DNA from: Tychonema bourrellyi FEM_GT703
Lineage (GTDB): Bacteria > Cyanobacteriota > Cyanobacteriia > Cyanobacteriales > Microcoleaceae
NCBI RefSeq assembly: GCF_002412335.2
Contig: NZ_NXIB02000033.1
Coordinates: 1 to 38,956 of the forward strand
Length of the DNA: 38,956 bases
Direction of reading: 5' to 3'
The notes under the pieces are model-generated. The model did no database searches, was not told where the DNA came from, and saw only the letters and a program-made list of their open reading frames with translations. The position numbers and the translations under genes were made by a program. Positions 22,992 to 31,557 of the stretch are shown piece after piece. Numbering within the stretch: the first letter of the stretch is position 1; the number at the start of each line of letters is the position of its first letter.

Positions 22992-25900
22992 CTAACTCCT
23001 CACCTCCAGCACGGGTTTTACCTGAATTGGTAACTCAAGCTGAGGATAACTCTTGCGGATTTTCAGCATCGTCTGAATCGCTGCGGCTTTATCTGCGATC
23101 GCAATTGTAGCCGATTGCCTGGTTAAAATTTCCGCTACCACCTTTGCTACGGCCTCGCTTTTTTGTGCTTCCCCATCCAGAAAAGCCAAAACTCGCTGTT
23201 TCGCAACTCTCCCCTTATTCACCCGCGACAAAACAGCTACAAAAAATGGCATCAATTCCCGAATTCTCTCAGGATTGTTTGCTGCATAACTTTCCAAATA
23301 ATTCGTTGCAAACAACTGCATATCCGCTGACGGATGTTCGCTAAATTTCAGCAAATAGTCGTGTCCGCACTCATCTCGAAAATAGCGAATCACCAAATCT
23401 CTGCCAAACTGCCGCACATCTTCCCGGATGCTGTCGCAGAGACTAACCATGACATCAGGAGTCCAATCTTCAGCAGTCAATTCTGTCCGAAAAATCCTCG
23501 CAGCAAATTCTCGCGAATCCTGCCATTTCGCCTCCAACATTCGCACGGCTGACAGCATTTCTTGAGAATTGGTACGAATCGCATCTAGCTTTTGCAAAAA
23601 CATTTGTCTCGCAGCTTCTCGTACAGACAAAATTTCGTGACTGGCAAGTTTCACTATCTCAATTGTATCAAAATCTGCCGCCCAATCCGCAGAATTTGTG
23701 CTTAGCAAAAATCCACCTAATTCCTGTGCGGCTGAAGACTTGGTTTTTAGCAGCCGCCAAGCTATATCTCGATTCATACTTGGCATCCATCCAGGTAAAT
23801 CTTCCCGCAGTAAATTGATTAAGTAGCTGTGCACTCCTTCGTGTCTTTCTGGTAGCATTAAAATATCGATGAATTCTGCTGCTAACTGGGCGCTAAATTC
23901 GGGATTTCCTGCTGCTAAACGATGAATTACAGGCTGGATTGCATTGCGAATATCGGCTAAAGCATTGACTGCCATTCCTAGTATCAAAACTCGCTTGTCG
24001 CCTGTCAGGGTTGCATCGGAAAGTTGCCCGAACAAGCTGATGCCAATTCCCCGAATTTGTTCGTAGGGCGATTCAATCAGCGATTCGATTAATTCCGGTG
24101 GCAAATCGGCTGCGGTGATTTCGTGGTTTAGCAAAATTCTCGCGCCCAATTCCTGATTTTCTGCGATCGCGTGTCTAAGCAAATCCAGCACTACTCCTAA
24201 TCCTAAATTCCGCAGTTGTGCCGGAAAACAGACCAGTAAGGTTTCGGCTATTTCTCCTGCCAAAATGGGAGTATTTGTTGTCGAGATAGATGTTATTTCA
24301 AATGCCAGCAAATGAGCTATAATTCTACCAATTAATACTTTTGCAGTTCGCTCGCTAATTATTGACGAACTCAAAATCCGGCGGGCAAACTGGCGCGCAT
24401 CTCCGTACAAACTGGTAACTAAAGCGCCAATTAATTCACTATCTTCTAAAATGCGATCGCGTTGTTCTTCCAGCCAGCCATAAGCTGATTCTCGCCCGCC
24501 TTGAAACACGCAGTTAACCACAGCTAAAATAACTTCGCGGTGGTCGGGATATCTGTTGTACTGATTTTGAATAACTAAATTGCAGCCCAATTCTGCGGTA
24601 ATTTCGTAAGGTCGATCGATAATTTTAACTATTGTACTGACATCTATTTCAGTCAAAAATAGCGGACAGGCTTTCAGTGCTTTCACGGCGAAATGATGCA
24701 CTGGGCGGCAGTTGCTTTCTAATAATAGTTGCAAAAGGCGATCGGGATTTTGTTCCCAAAGTTCTGGGAAGGCCTCTTCTCGCACTTCCGGTTCTGGATC
24801 TCCGGGTTTGTAACCTTCTTGGCAGCGCCATGCTTTGGAATTGGTAAGATAAACATAGCGCGGGCTGTTTTCGTAGAGAATGTGATTAAATGTTAAATAA
24901 CCTGCGAAGATATCCCAATCGGCAGTGCCGGACTCAAATCGAGTCCAATTAGAGCGATTCCATTGATAATAAGTCCTCTGCAAAACTTCCTCGGCATCGC
25001 TATCAACGTATCGCAGTAAAATACTGACAGCCATTTTCACATAATCAGCATCTCCCTCTTCACCTAATTGTTTAAGAGTCCGCCATACTCGTTTGATGAA
25101 GTAGGCGCGAGTATTGTTGCTGTAAGCAATTCTGGGATTGGGGCTCTGCATTTCATTTTGGAATTCACTGAGTTGAAATTGTTCGTAATTGTTGGTTTTT
25201 TTGTTATGTTGCCATTGAATCTTTCTCAAGTAACCGCCACCGGGAATATAAACACCGTAGCTGTTGCTTTGGTACATTGCTTGCTCTCGTTCCAGTCGAT
25301 CGGCAATAATGGCAAATACTTCGGCATCATGGCGGTATTCTGCCATTTTGAAGATGTGGCGGATTGGTTTAAAATAGTTAGGTTTAAATGGTGCTGTGCT
25401 TAAAATATCCAGTAAGGTCGATCGCACACATTCGCTATCAATCTGATAAATAGTATCGAGAACCGCAAAACGGCTACCATCTTTGGTGTCAAGATAAGTT
25501 TTTAATGTGGCTGAAAATTCCTCAGCGCTGCCATTTCGGGCTAATTCGCGCAACTCCACTGGTAGCAATTCGATTATGGACGATCGCATTTGCGATCGCA
25601 CTTCCCGATCCGCCAACTTCAGCAATCCTTCAAAAGCAATTCTCGCCACAAACTCCGCAGTCGCAGCATCTCGATACAGCCGAGTTAGCGCAGCCACCGC
25701 GCCCTCACCTCCGCACCAACCCAAACTCCAAGCAATACAGTAGTCTCGCAGCGGTTCTCCCGTACCGATTAATTTAATCAGTAGGGGGCCGGCTTCGGCA
25801 ATTTTCAGTTCCCCAGCGCGCCAAATAGCCCGTTCCAGAGGCCATTTAGGACTGCCTCCGGCAGCGATATTATTTAAAATAGCTTCCTCGCGCGTAGCTG

Positions 25901-26174
25901 CGGGTGCTACATCGGCAACATTTGGGGCCTCGGTAGCAACTTCTCGATAGCCTTTTTTTACTTTTTCGGCAACTAGCTTGTCAAAAACTTTCTCTGCTTG
26001 GGCTAAAGGCACTGCTGTATCGGTTTTTGTGCCTTCCTTGAGATTGGCACCGCGGCGTCCGTAGCGAAAGTTGACTAAGTACAGGTTTTCGCCCACCTGA
26101 CACAAATCGACTTCGTATACTTTATCCGATCGATCGTCCTGAAAATAAAGAGCCGTCCGCTTAATCAGTTTCAT
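22992..26174 (-). CDS. WGR-domain protein with long HEAT/ARM-like repeat region
   Basis: A 1060-residue protein from the ATG giving MKLIKRTALYFQDDRSDKVYEV; another ATG lies 18 bp upstream, and the frame extends further only through tandem repeats. Residues ~1-80 are a WGR domain (VYEVDLCQVGENLYLVNFRYGRRG...KVFDKLVAEKVKKGYRE). The rest is a long helical repeat solenoid with HEAT-like phrases, such as GEGAVAALTRLYRDAATAEFVARIAFEGLLKLADREVRSQM and LASHEILSVREAARQMFLQKLDAI. No catalytic motif is visible. WGR domains bind nucleic acid ends, including in PARP enzymes, so this may be the sensor or scaffold. From memory, ARM-like and WH-SWIM genes accompany type XIII retrons, which fits the neighbours. 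Confidence 0.85.
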   Translation of the reverse strand: MKLIKRTALYFQDDRSDKVYEVDLCQVGENLYLVNFRYGRRGANLKEGTKTDTAVPLAQAEKVFDKLVAEKVKKGYREVATEAPNVADVAPAATREEAILNNIAAGGSPKWPLERAIWRAGELKIAEAGPLLIKLIGTGEPLRDYCIAWSLGWCGGEGAVAALTRLYRDAATAEFVARIAFEGLLKLADREVRSQMRSSIIELLPVELRELARNGSAEEFSATLKTYLDTKDGSRFAVLDTIYQIDSECVRSTLLDILSTAPFKPNYFKPIRHIFKMAEYRHDAEVFAIIADRLEREQAMYQSNSYGVYIPGGGYLRKIQWQHNKKTNNYEQFQLSEFQNEMQSPNPRIAYSNNTRAYFIKRVWRTLKQLGEEGDADYVKMAVSILLRYVDSDAEEVLQRTYYQWNRSNWTRFESGTADWDIFAGYLTFNHILYENSPRYVYLTNSKAWRCQEGYKPGDPEPEVREEAFPELWEQNPDRLLQLLLESNCRPVHHFAVKALKACPLFLTEIDVSTIVKIIDRPYEITAELGCNLVIQNQYNRYPDHREVILAVVNCVFQGGRESAYGWLEEQRDRILEDSELIGALVTSLYGDARQFARRILSSSIISERTAKVLIGRIIAHLLAFEITSISTTNTPILAGEIAETLLVCFPAQLRNLGLGVVLDLLRHAIAENQELGARILLNHEITAADLPPELIESLIESPYEQIRGIGISLFGQLSDATLTGDKRVLILGMAVNALADIRNAIQPVIHRLAAGNPEFSAQLAAEFIDILMLPERHEGVHSYLINLLREDLPGWMPSMNRDIAWRLLKTKSSAAQELGGFLLSTNSADWAADFDTIEIVKLASHEILSVREAARQMFLQKLDAIRTNSQEMLSAVRMLEAKWQDSREFAARIFRTELTAEDWTPDVMVSLCDSIREDVRQFGRDLVIRYFRDECGHDYLLKFSEHPSADMQLFATNYLESYAANNPERIRELMPFFVAVLSRVNKGRVAKQRVLAFLDGEAQKSEAVAKVVAEILTRQSATIAIADKAAAIQTMLKIRKSYPQLELPIQVKPVLEVRS

Positions 26175-26264
26175 CGTAGTTTGCGTCACCATCACTAAGC
26201 TTGTCGGGGCTAGTCCGCGCACCAATTTTAACATTCCGCAGACTATCTCAGTGCAAAGTGCCCA

Positions 26265-26370
26265 ATCCCCCCATCTCCCAATCTCCCAATCTTCCAATCT
26301 CCCAATCTCCCAATCTCCCCATCCCCCCATCTCCCAATCTCCCCATCCCCCCATCTCCCAATCTCCCAAT
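26265..26370. repeat. Heptad-based tandem repeat (ATCTCCC type)
   Basis: Seven-base units ATCTCCC/AATCTCCC, mixed with CATCCCCC, repeat through about 105 bp between the WGR/HEAT and hli genes. Read as protein on the minus strand they give a false Trp/Gly-rich extension of the WGR/HEAT gene. The gap 26175-26479 otherwise holds only the hli promoter region. Confidence 0.85.
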
Positions 26371-26433
26371 CTCTCTCATATCCGCGATCGAGAAAACAAA
26401 TGTAAAAATATGTTGCAATGTTTCAAACGCTGT

Positions 26434-26451
26434 GTTACATTAATTTACATA
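26434..26451 (+). promoter_or_regulatory. HLR1 site (RpaB binding) of the hli gene
   Basis: GTTACATT-AA-TTTACATA fits the HLR1 consensus of two (G/T)TTACA(T/A)(T/A) octamers two bases apart with no mismatch. It lies 28 bp before the ATG of the high-light-inducible gene. RpaB is known to bind HLR1 at hli promoters in cyanobacteria and to switch them with light stress. A site so close to the start codon would suit repression under low light. Confidence 0.8.
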
Positions 26452-26479
26452 AGGTTGAAATTAAACGAGGTTTCTGGTC

Positions 26480-26623
26480 ATGGAAAACAAAGACGCAAAA
26501 GTTGGCTTCACTGAGTTTGCTGAAACCTGGAATGGTCGTTTGGCGATGCTGGGCTTCGTTATTGGCCTAGCCACCGAATATATCACTGGTCAAGGTATTC
26601 TCTCTCAAATCGGTTTGATGTAA
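26480..26623 (+). CDS. hli: High-light-inducible protein (Hlip/SCP)
   Basis: A 47-residue one-helix thylakoid protein, MENKDAKVGFTEFAETWNGRL then AMLGFVIGLATEYITGQG. It carries the chlorophyll-binding pattern ExxNGRxAMxGF in the single membrane helix. Hlips bind chlorophyll and carotenoid, work as dimers or with partners near photosystem II, and dissipate energy during stress. The AACGAGG stretch about ten bases upstream may be the ribosome site. It has its own HLR1 control site and a strong terminator, so it is a one-gene unit. Confidence 0.93.
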   Translation: MENKDAKVGFTEFAETWNGRLAMLGFVIGLATEYITGQGILSQIGLM

Positions 26624-26672
26624 TCATACTCAACATATTTAGTTCTGGCGTCTGGCGTCTATCGCCCGATCA

Positions 26673-26716
26673 AAAAGCCTCCTTCATCAATACCGAAGGA
26701 GGCTTTTAAATTTTTA
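26673..26716 (+). terminator. Intrinsic terminator of hli
   Basis: AAAAGCCTCCTTC (26673-26685) and GAAGGAGGCTTTT (26695-26707) form a perfect 13-base stem with a 9-base loop, followed by a T-rich tail. It starts 49 bases after the hli stop. Confidence 0.9.
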
Positions 26717-26792
26717 TAAGAAATACCCTGAAAACCCTACCGAACAATTAACAAAACTTGTCTTACCAATTTTCAATTGTAATCAAAATGAA

Positions 26793-27005
26793 CTAAGCGA
26801 TTCTCAAGGGTTCCAAAACTGTCAACTTAGGCATTAAAGCAGATACTTTCACCAAACTGTCGAGTTTGCGATTCCGCTGTCTGTCACCTAAAATCATTTC
26901 CGAAAGATCCGGCATTTCCTGCCAACAGTGCGAACAAAACCAGTAAAGACGATTGTGGCGAGCGTGTCTGAGTAATTGAGATGAGCAACAAGGGCAACTA
27001 TTCAT
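26793..27005 (-). CDS. Small zinc-ribbon protein, function unknown
   Basis: A 70-residue protein with two Cys pairs in its first 30 residues (CPCCSSQLLRHARHNRLYWFCSHC), a likely zinc ribbon with a His-rich linker. The rest is basic and helical (GDRQRNRKLDSLVKVSALMPKL). I recall similar short proteins in cyanobacteria, but no function. It is convergent with hli, whose terminator lies between. Confidence 0.7.
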   Translation of the reverse strand: MNSCPCCSSQLLRHARHNRLYWFCSHCWQEMPDLSEMILGDRQRNRKLDSLVKVSALMPKLTVLEPLRIA

Positions 27006-27111
27006 GATATTTTAAACCTTTTTTAACAAATAAGTAACTGAACAATTCATTTCGCAGACTCACTAATGCTTAGGGCATCCCATTTCCCGATGCCATCACT
27101 AAAAGCTGGTT

Positions 27112-27330
27112 TCAGTCCCAACTTCTACTATCTCGCAAGTAATTATTTGGGACACCCAACAGTAGCAACACGATGAGAAGTTGAACTATCCAAGGGGAAC
27201 AAGAGAATCCCCAAATAAAACAGCCCACTCCTGCTAAAGCCACAAGTACAAAAATATCTTGAGAAGTTTGCCAATAAACCCAGATGGCTACCAGAGAAAC
27301 TATCAGTAGTAAAATGTAAGCTGATGGCAT
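27112..27330 (-). CDS. Small hydrophobic membrane protein, function unknown
   Basis: A 72-residue protein of almost only hydrophobic segments: AYILLLIVSLVAIWVYW, then IFVLVALAGVGCFIWGF, then PWIVQLLIVLLLLGVP, ending NNYLRDSRSWD. Probably three membrane helices. I start at the ATG that has GGGAG nine bases upstream; an ATG three codons earlier touches that site. It may share a transcript with the zinc-ribbon gene downstream. I do not recognise it further. Confidence 0.65.
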   Translation of the reverse strand: MPSAYILLLIVSLVAIWVYWQTSQDIFVLVALAGVGCFIWGFSCSPWIVQLLIVLLLLGVPNNYLRDSRSWD

Positions 27331-27554
27331 AGTGGTCATCTCCCAAGGTGTTTGTCCAAATTCAGGGTTGCTCCCTGATGACTGGTTTAAACTTATAACT
27401 AAAACCTGAAGAACTTATGAAGACTAGCAAGAGTTTACAAAAAGTCAAATACTCCTGCCAATTTGTATATTTTCTCAAACTCAGCAGAAGTAATTTGTGG
27501 TCGAGGCTACAAAAGTTAGATCAATTCCGGTTGCATCGAAATTATTAGAAATTA

Positions 27555-27781
27555 GGACACGGTAGTGCCCATTGGTGTCAACTTAAGCCTGAAAGCCCTG
27601 AGAAATCTGGTTTTCACCTGAGTCTAGATCCCCCTAAATCCCCCTTAAGAAGGGGGACTTTGAGAAGACTCCTGTCCCCCCCTTCTTAAGGGGGGTTAGG
27701 GGGGATCTGGCCTTAATAGTCAAACAGTAGTCTCTGAAGGGGTTTGACGTTAAGTTGACACCAATGGGTAGTGCCGTGTCC
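27555..27781. mobile_element. MITE-like element, family 1, intact copy
   Basis: A 227-bp element with ends GGACACGGTAGTGCCCATTG...GTCAACTTAAG and their inverse (about 34 bases, few mismatches), plus inner facing arms of C-runs and G-runs. It is the cleanest copy of the family also at 12409, 38632 and 38844. The sequence before it, 27331-27554, shows no gene or structure that I can support. Confidence 0.85.
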
Positions 27782-27792
27782 TCTATATCATT

Positions 27793-27861
27793 AGACATCT
27801 CCTAAAAAGCCAGCTTGGAACAGGCAAGATGCCTGTTCCACAAGAATTATGGGAGATGTCT
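27793..27861. repeat. 69-bp palindromic element, second full copy
   Basis: The ends AGACATCTCC and GGAGATGTCT, flanked by TA, enclose a GAACAGGCAAGATGCCTGTTC core. Length equals the copy at 22830-22898 and the sequence differs at few positions. It ends four bases before the stop of the response regulator gene and could terminate it. Confidence 0.82.
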
Positions 27862-27864
27862 ATT

Positions 27865-28257
27865 CTACAATCGATCCCAGCCCAAAACTTTAGCCACCTG
27901 ACTGGCCAAAAACATCGGTTCAAAAGGCTTAGCAATCACGCTTGCTACCCCTAAATCGGCAAACATCCGCCGATCGCCAGCCAAAGCTTTAGCAGTCAGT
28001 AAAATTACAGGAATGTGCTGGGTAGCACTATTGGCTTGCAACTGCAAAAAAGTAGTAGGCCCGTCTTGGTCTGGCATCATCACGTCCAAAAGAATCGCAT
28101 CAGGCTGTTGGGCCAGTGCCTTAGCCACACCCTCCCGACCAGAACTAGCTGTCATCACCTCCCAGCCCCCGACGACTTCCAGACTGACTTGAGCCACTTC
28201 CCGAATATCTTCAGCATCGTCAATAATCAATATGCGTTTGGTTGTCACAATAAACAT
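27865..28257 (-). CDS. Receiver-only response regulator (CheY-like)
   Basis: A 130-residue REC domain with no output part. It has the acidic pocket ILIIDDAEDIRE, phospho-acceptor Asp58 in ILLDVMMPDQDG, Thr88 in VILLTAK and Lys110 in VIAKPFEP, so all switch residues are present. Such proteins act by protein-protein contact, like CheY or the CpxA/PatA-type single receivers of cyanobacteria. No histidine kinase is adjacent; the nearest is the incomplete GAF-HisKA gene at 34.2 kb. Confidence 0.9.
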   Translation of the reverse strand: MFIVTTKRILIIDDAEDIREVAQVSLEVVGGWEVMTASSGREGVAKALAQQPDAILLDVMMPDQDGPTTFLQLQANSATQHIPVILLTAKALAGDRRMFADLGVASVIAKPFEPMFLASQVAKVLGWDRL

Positions 28258-28357
28258 CTTTTTTTAAATTAATAACTGATCTGAGACTAAAACTTAAATG
28301 TGAATATTTTGCAAAGTAATGGGGAATGGGAATGGGGAATGGGGCATGGGGCATTAC

Positions 28358-28579
28358 TAAGAGACTGTTGGCGAATCAAGAAAGGGTAATACCCCTCACA
28401 GGTAAAATCTAGATAGTGTAGGTTGGGTAGAGCGATAGCGAAACCCAACTCTTCTAACATAAGGTGTTGGGTTTCGCTGACGCTCTACCCAACCTACACT
28501 ATCTATCTGAGAAACACCGCGAGTGCTGGTTTCAAAGATGAGGGGTGAAACACTCTCTTGATTCGCCAACAGTCTCTTA
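28358..28579. mobile_element. MITE-like element, family 3, with long perfect inverted ends
   Basis: A 222-bp element. The first and last 24 bases are perfect inverted repeats (start TAAGAGACTGTTGGCGAATC), and ACCCCTCA/TGAGGGGT continues the match further in. The centre is the GTGTAGGTTGGGTAGAGCG palindrome related to the repeat at 16300. TTACTAA occurs at both outer edges and may be the target duplication. No protein is encoded. Confidence 0.85.
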
Positions 28580-28580
28580 C

Positions 28581-28680
28581 TAATTCCCAATTACCAATTC
28601 CCAATTCCCAATTCCCAATTCCCCATTCCCAATTCCCCATTCCCAATTCCCCATTCCCAATTCCCAATTACCAATTACTA
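28581..28680. repeat. Heptad tandem repeat (ATTCCCA/ATTCCCC)
   Basis: About fourteen seven-base units run up to the stop of the GH57 gene. A related GGGAATG repeat lies at about 28320-28350, on the other side of the family 3 element. Confidence 0.88.
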
Positions 28681-28681
28681 T

Positions 28682-30928
28682 TTAAGGCATTCCGATCGCA
28701 ATCAAAGCATCTTCCGCCAAACAACTAGAGAAACGCTCCCCTTCCGATAACACCGCAATCAGCCTTAGCGACCAATCCGGCATAATCTGCAAATCCGCCC
28801 AAGGAACTGCTACCTCCAAACATTTATCCAGCCCAACTTGAGCGCGACTGATGCGAGGATGCCACTCATCGTGTTCTCCAGCTTCCTGAAACCCGATCGA
28901 TTTAGTTAGCAAATTAATCCGTAACTGATGACGGAATCGATAGTTTAGTGGCGCAGTATCCGGCAAATCTGACAACGGGATGAGACTATTCTGCATCGTG
29001 CGATCGGGATAAAACCAGAATAAATTCAACTCCGGCGGACAGTCAATTCCCGGTCTAATACCAGCATTAAAGTCAACCCGAATGTAAAAATTCAAGTGGT
29101 CAACCCCGTACCAAATCCGCTGAATTGCAGAACTACGGTGCATTGTCCCCCTCGCTCCCCCAACTTCAATCCGGCCAGCCTTATCCCAATCCTGTTCATT
29201 ACCAATACCGTCAATCACCGGGTGAATAAAGCTCATTGGTTGGTGATCTCCTGGAGCTTCGTGGGCCTCTACTTGACTGCGTACTTCGGGAGGTACGGGC
29301 TCATTTAGAGCTTCGTAAATTGCCGCTACGTGTTCCCGGAATAGCTGGTCAAACATGGCATCTTGGTTGGAGGTGTGACCTTCACCAAACCACCAGAACC
29401 AGTCGGAACCTTCGGCGGCATAAAGTGCTTCCCAAGCTTCGGGATTGCTTTCTTCTGTGGCTTCTGGATGGTTTGCCAATACTTGTCTGGCTGCGCCTAA
29501 CAAATCCCAAGCGCGATTTTTGGCGGGGTCTCCGATCCAAGTTGTCAGGGAACCGTCAACCCAAGAACCGGTATGGAGTTGGGCTGCGGGAATTGTTTCG
29601 GTTGCTGGGAATTTGTCGAGAAATTCGGAGACTGTCACCAGTTTAATATCTGGGTCGAGGCTGAGGGTTTCATAGAGAGCTTCTAGGAAAGGTTTGCCGT
29701 CTTGGGGATAGAATTCCCAGCAATTTTCGCCGTCTAGGGCGATTGTTACTAACCACGGATTTTCTAGGGTTGTGGTGCCGCTGGATTGTCGGTGTTTGAG
29801 GGTTCGCGCGATCGCCTCTAAGTGTCCCACTAAATCTGACGCCGCTTTTTTCGGTTCCATCGAACTATAGGTAAATCCGATCAAATCAGACAATCTATGG
29901 TCTCGAAATACTATAGCTAAATCACCATCAGGAGTTTCTAAACGGTAAGGGCGATATAACAATTCTGGTTCACAAACATTTCCAGCCCCATCGCGGTTGA
30001 AAAAGTGTTTAATTGTCCATCCCAATACAGCTTCATCCGAGACTATCCATTTAAACCCTTGTTTAGCAATGTAGGGCAAGATTTCCGGGCTAACTGCCTG
30101 TTCCGATGGCCACAAACCGCGCGGTTCACATTGGAACCTATCTTGATACATATCCCAGGATTTTCTGAGGTGTCGAGGAATATCTTCTGCCCACTGAAAC
30201 CGATGTTGTGGCAGTGTCATATTGGGGATAGCTACGCGGCCGCCATTGGTGTCTGCTAGCAGTGGTAAAATTGGGTGTGTGTAGGGGGTTGTGGACACCT
30301 CTAGTTGTCCGTCAGCTTGCATTTGGCGGTGCTGGGGAATGATTCTGGCGAGGATTTCCTTTTGTTTTGAGTAGATTTTTTGGCGATCGGCCAAACTAAA
30401 ATTTTGTCCTTGTTTCAGCCACCCAGCAATCTCCGGGTCATCCCAAAACAGCGGGTCAATCCAAGCTAAATTGTGCCACGCCAGCAAGTCGCTAAAATCA
30501 TGCTGATTCCAATTTTCCAAACACCACTGAATGCCGTTTTCTTGCCGCTGGCTGTAGAGTCGATCGTAACGGGGATGAGGCTGAATTAGGGTGTGGTAAT
30601 TCGCATCAAAAAAGTGCTGTAAAATAAATTCTTTTTCTGATTTGTTTAAGTCTTCGACTGGCTTCAGAGCCGCCGCCAAATAAGGATCTAATGCCCGGTC
30701 TGCGATGCAGTCTTCTATCTGTAAAATCAACGACGGCACGAGATTTACGGTTTGATGTAGTTTGGGATATTTTGCCAGAATCAGCACTAAATCCAAGTAG
30801 TCTTTAACTCCGTGTAAGCGCACCCAAGGCAGTCGGTATTGAGCCTCTTTTGCGTTAGCAGATACTCTGGATTTGTAGAGAGGTTGGTGTTGGTGCCAAA
30901 TGAAGGCTACATATAGGGGGTGAGACAT
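28682..30928 (-). CDS. Glycoside hydrolase family 57 (alpha-amylase/glucanotransferase-like)
   Basis: A 748-residue GH57 enzyme from the ATG giving [20 protein letters not shown]; the frame upstream is heptad repeat. The family motifs are HQHQP (residues 12-16), GLWPSE with the likely nucleophile Glu276, and WIVSDE (294-299). [11 protein letters not shown] carries the likely acid/base Asp. After the barrel comes a beta-rich C-terminal region that ends [10 protein letters not shown]57 members hydrolyse or rearrange alpha-1,4 or alpha-1,6 glucans; the exact reaction cannot be told. A role in glycogen turnover would fit with glgA in the same region. No signal peptide, so it is cytosolic. Confidence 0.9.
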   Translation of the reverse strand: MSHPLYVAFIWHQHQPLYKSRVSANAKEAQYRLPWVRLHGVKDYLDLVLILAKYPKLHQTVNLVPSLILQIEDCIADRALDPYLAAALKPVEDLNKSEKEFILQHFFDANYHTLIQPHPRYDRLYSQRQENGIQWCLENWNQHDFSDLLAWHNLAWIDPLFWDDPEIAGWLKQGQNFSLADRQKIYSKQKEILARIIPQHRQMQADGQLEVSTTPYTHPILPLLADTNGGRVAIPNMTLPQHRFQWAEDIPRHLRKSWDMYQDRFQCEPRGLWPSEQAVSPEILPYIAKQGFKWIVSDEAVLGWTIKHFFNRDGAGNVCEPELLYRPYRLETPDGDLAIVFRDHRLSDLIGFTYSSMEPKKAASDLVGHLEAIARTLKHRQSSGTTTLENPWLVTIALDGENCWEFYPQDGKPFLEALYETLSLDPDIKLVTVSEFLDKFPATETIPAAQLHTGSWVDGSLTTWIGDPAKNRAWDLLGAARQVLANHPEATEESNPEAWEALYAAEGSDWFWWFGEGHTSNQDAMFDQLFREHVAAIYEALNEPVPPEVRSQVEAHEAPGDHQPMSFIHPVIDGIGNEQDWDKAGRIEVGGARGTMHRSSAIQRIWYGVDHLNFYIRVDFNAGIRPGIDCPPELNLFWFYPDRTMQNSLIPLSDLPDTAPLNYRFRHQLRINLLTKSIGFQEAGEHDEWHPRISRAQVGLDKCLEVAVPWADLQIMPDWSLRLIAVLSEGERFSSCLAEDALIAIGMP

Positions 30929-30933
30929 AAAAT

Positions 30934-31024
30934 TTGGGAATTGGGAATTGGGAATTGGGAATTGGGAATTGGGAATTGGGAATTGGGAATTGTGAATTGG
31001 GAATTGGGAATTGGGAATTGGGAA
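30934..31024. repeat. Heptad tandem repeat (TTGGGAA) abutting the GH57 start codon
   Basis: About twelve TTGGGAA units begin six bases upstream of the GH57 ATG, so they fill the place where its ribosome site and promoter would be expected. On the minus strand they read as a repetitive FPIPNSQ peptide, which is not part of the protein. Confidence 0.9.
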
Positions 31025-31131
31025 TCTGTTATTTGCTATATCGTTTCCGGCTGCATCGGAATCATATATTCCGATGCTACCGGATTTGATATTATTTGTT
31101 ATTGATAAAAAAGGAATTAAAAAAAGGTAAC

Positions 31132-31198
31132 AGTTAACAGTCAACAGTCAACAGTCAACAGTCAACCGTCAACTGTCAACTGTCAACCGTCAACTAAC
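31132..31198. repeat. Heptad tandem repeat (AGTCAAC/CGTCAAC)
   Basis: Nine or so seven-base units lie just after the stop of the Nfu gene on the minus strand. The same GTCAACT-type heptad is at 9846-9876. Confidence 0.88.
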
Positions 31199-31201
31199 TA
31201 A

Positions 31202-31441
31202 TTACATTACTTGTTCAACTTCCGAGATTTCTGGAATAGCTTCGCGTAGGCGACGTTCTATGCCCATTCTCAAGGTCATTGTGGAGCTAGGACAAGAGCC
31301 ACAAGCTCCTTGTAGCCGCAGGTGTACGACTGGGCCGTCGATTTCTACCAGTTGCACGTTGCCGCCATCGGATATCAGGTAGGGGCGCATTTCATCCAGA
31401 ATTGTTTCGACGTTATCTCTTGTTAGTGCTAGTGTCGTCAT
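31202..31441 (-). CDS. nfu: NifU C-terminal-like iron-sulfur scaffold (Nfu)
   Basis: A 79-residue stand-alone Nfu domain: [27 protein letters not shown] then [23 protein letters not shown]. The CGSCPSS motif (CxxC) holds a labile 4Fe-4S cluster between two subunits and passes it to target proteins; in cyanobacteria this protein is a main donor to photosystem I. Length equals the usual cyanobacterial form. AAGGTG lies just upstream of the ATG. It is transcribed alone or with DUF3386 upstream on the same strand. Confidence 0.95.
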   Translation of the reverse strand: MTTLALTRDNVETILDEMRPYLISDGGNVQLVEIDGPVVHLRLQGACGSCPSSTMTLRMGIERRLREAIPEISEVEQVM

Positions 31442-31557
31442 ATTTCACCTTGTAGATTATTTACTGCTGATCTCGATCGCACAATTACTTACTGTTGATG
31501 CTCATATGGTAATCGAAAAACCTGTTTTATTTAGGAAATTAGGTTTCTCGATTGGTT

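Noticed and set aside
26175-26369. N-terminal Trp/Gly-rich extension of the WGR/HEAT protein
   Set aside because: It is the translation of the ATCTCCC tandem repeat; the WGR domain begins at the ATG at 26174.
30929-31144. Repetitive FPIPNSQ N-terminus of the GH57 protein
   Set aside because: Translation of TTGGGAA heptads; the family N-terminus starts at MSHPLY.
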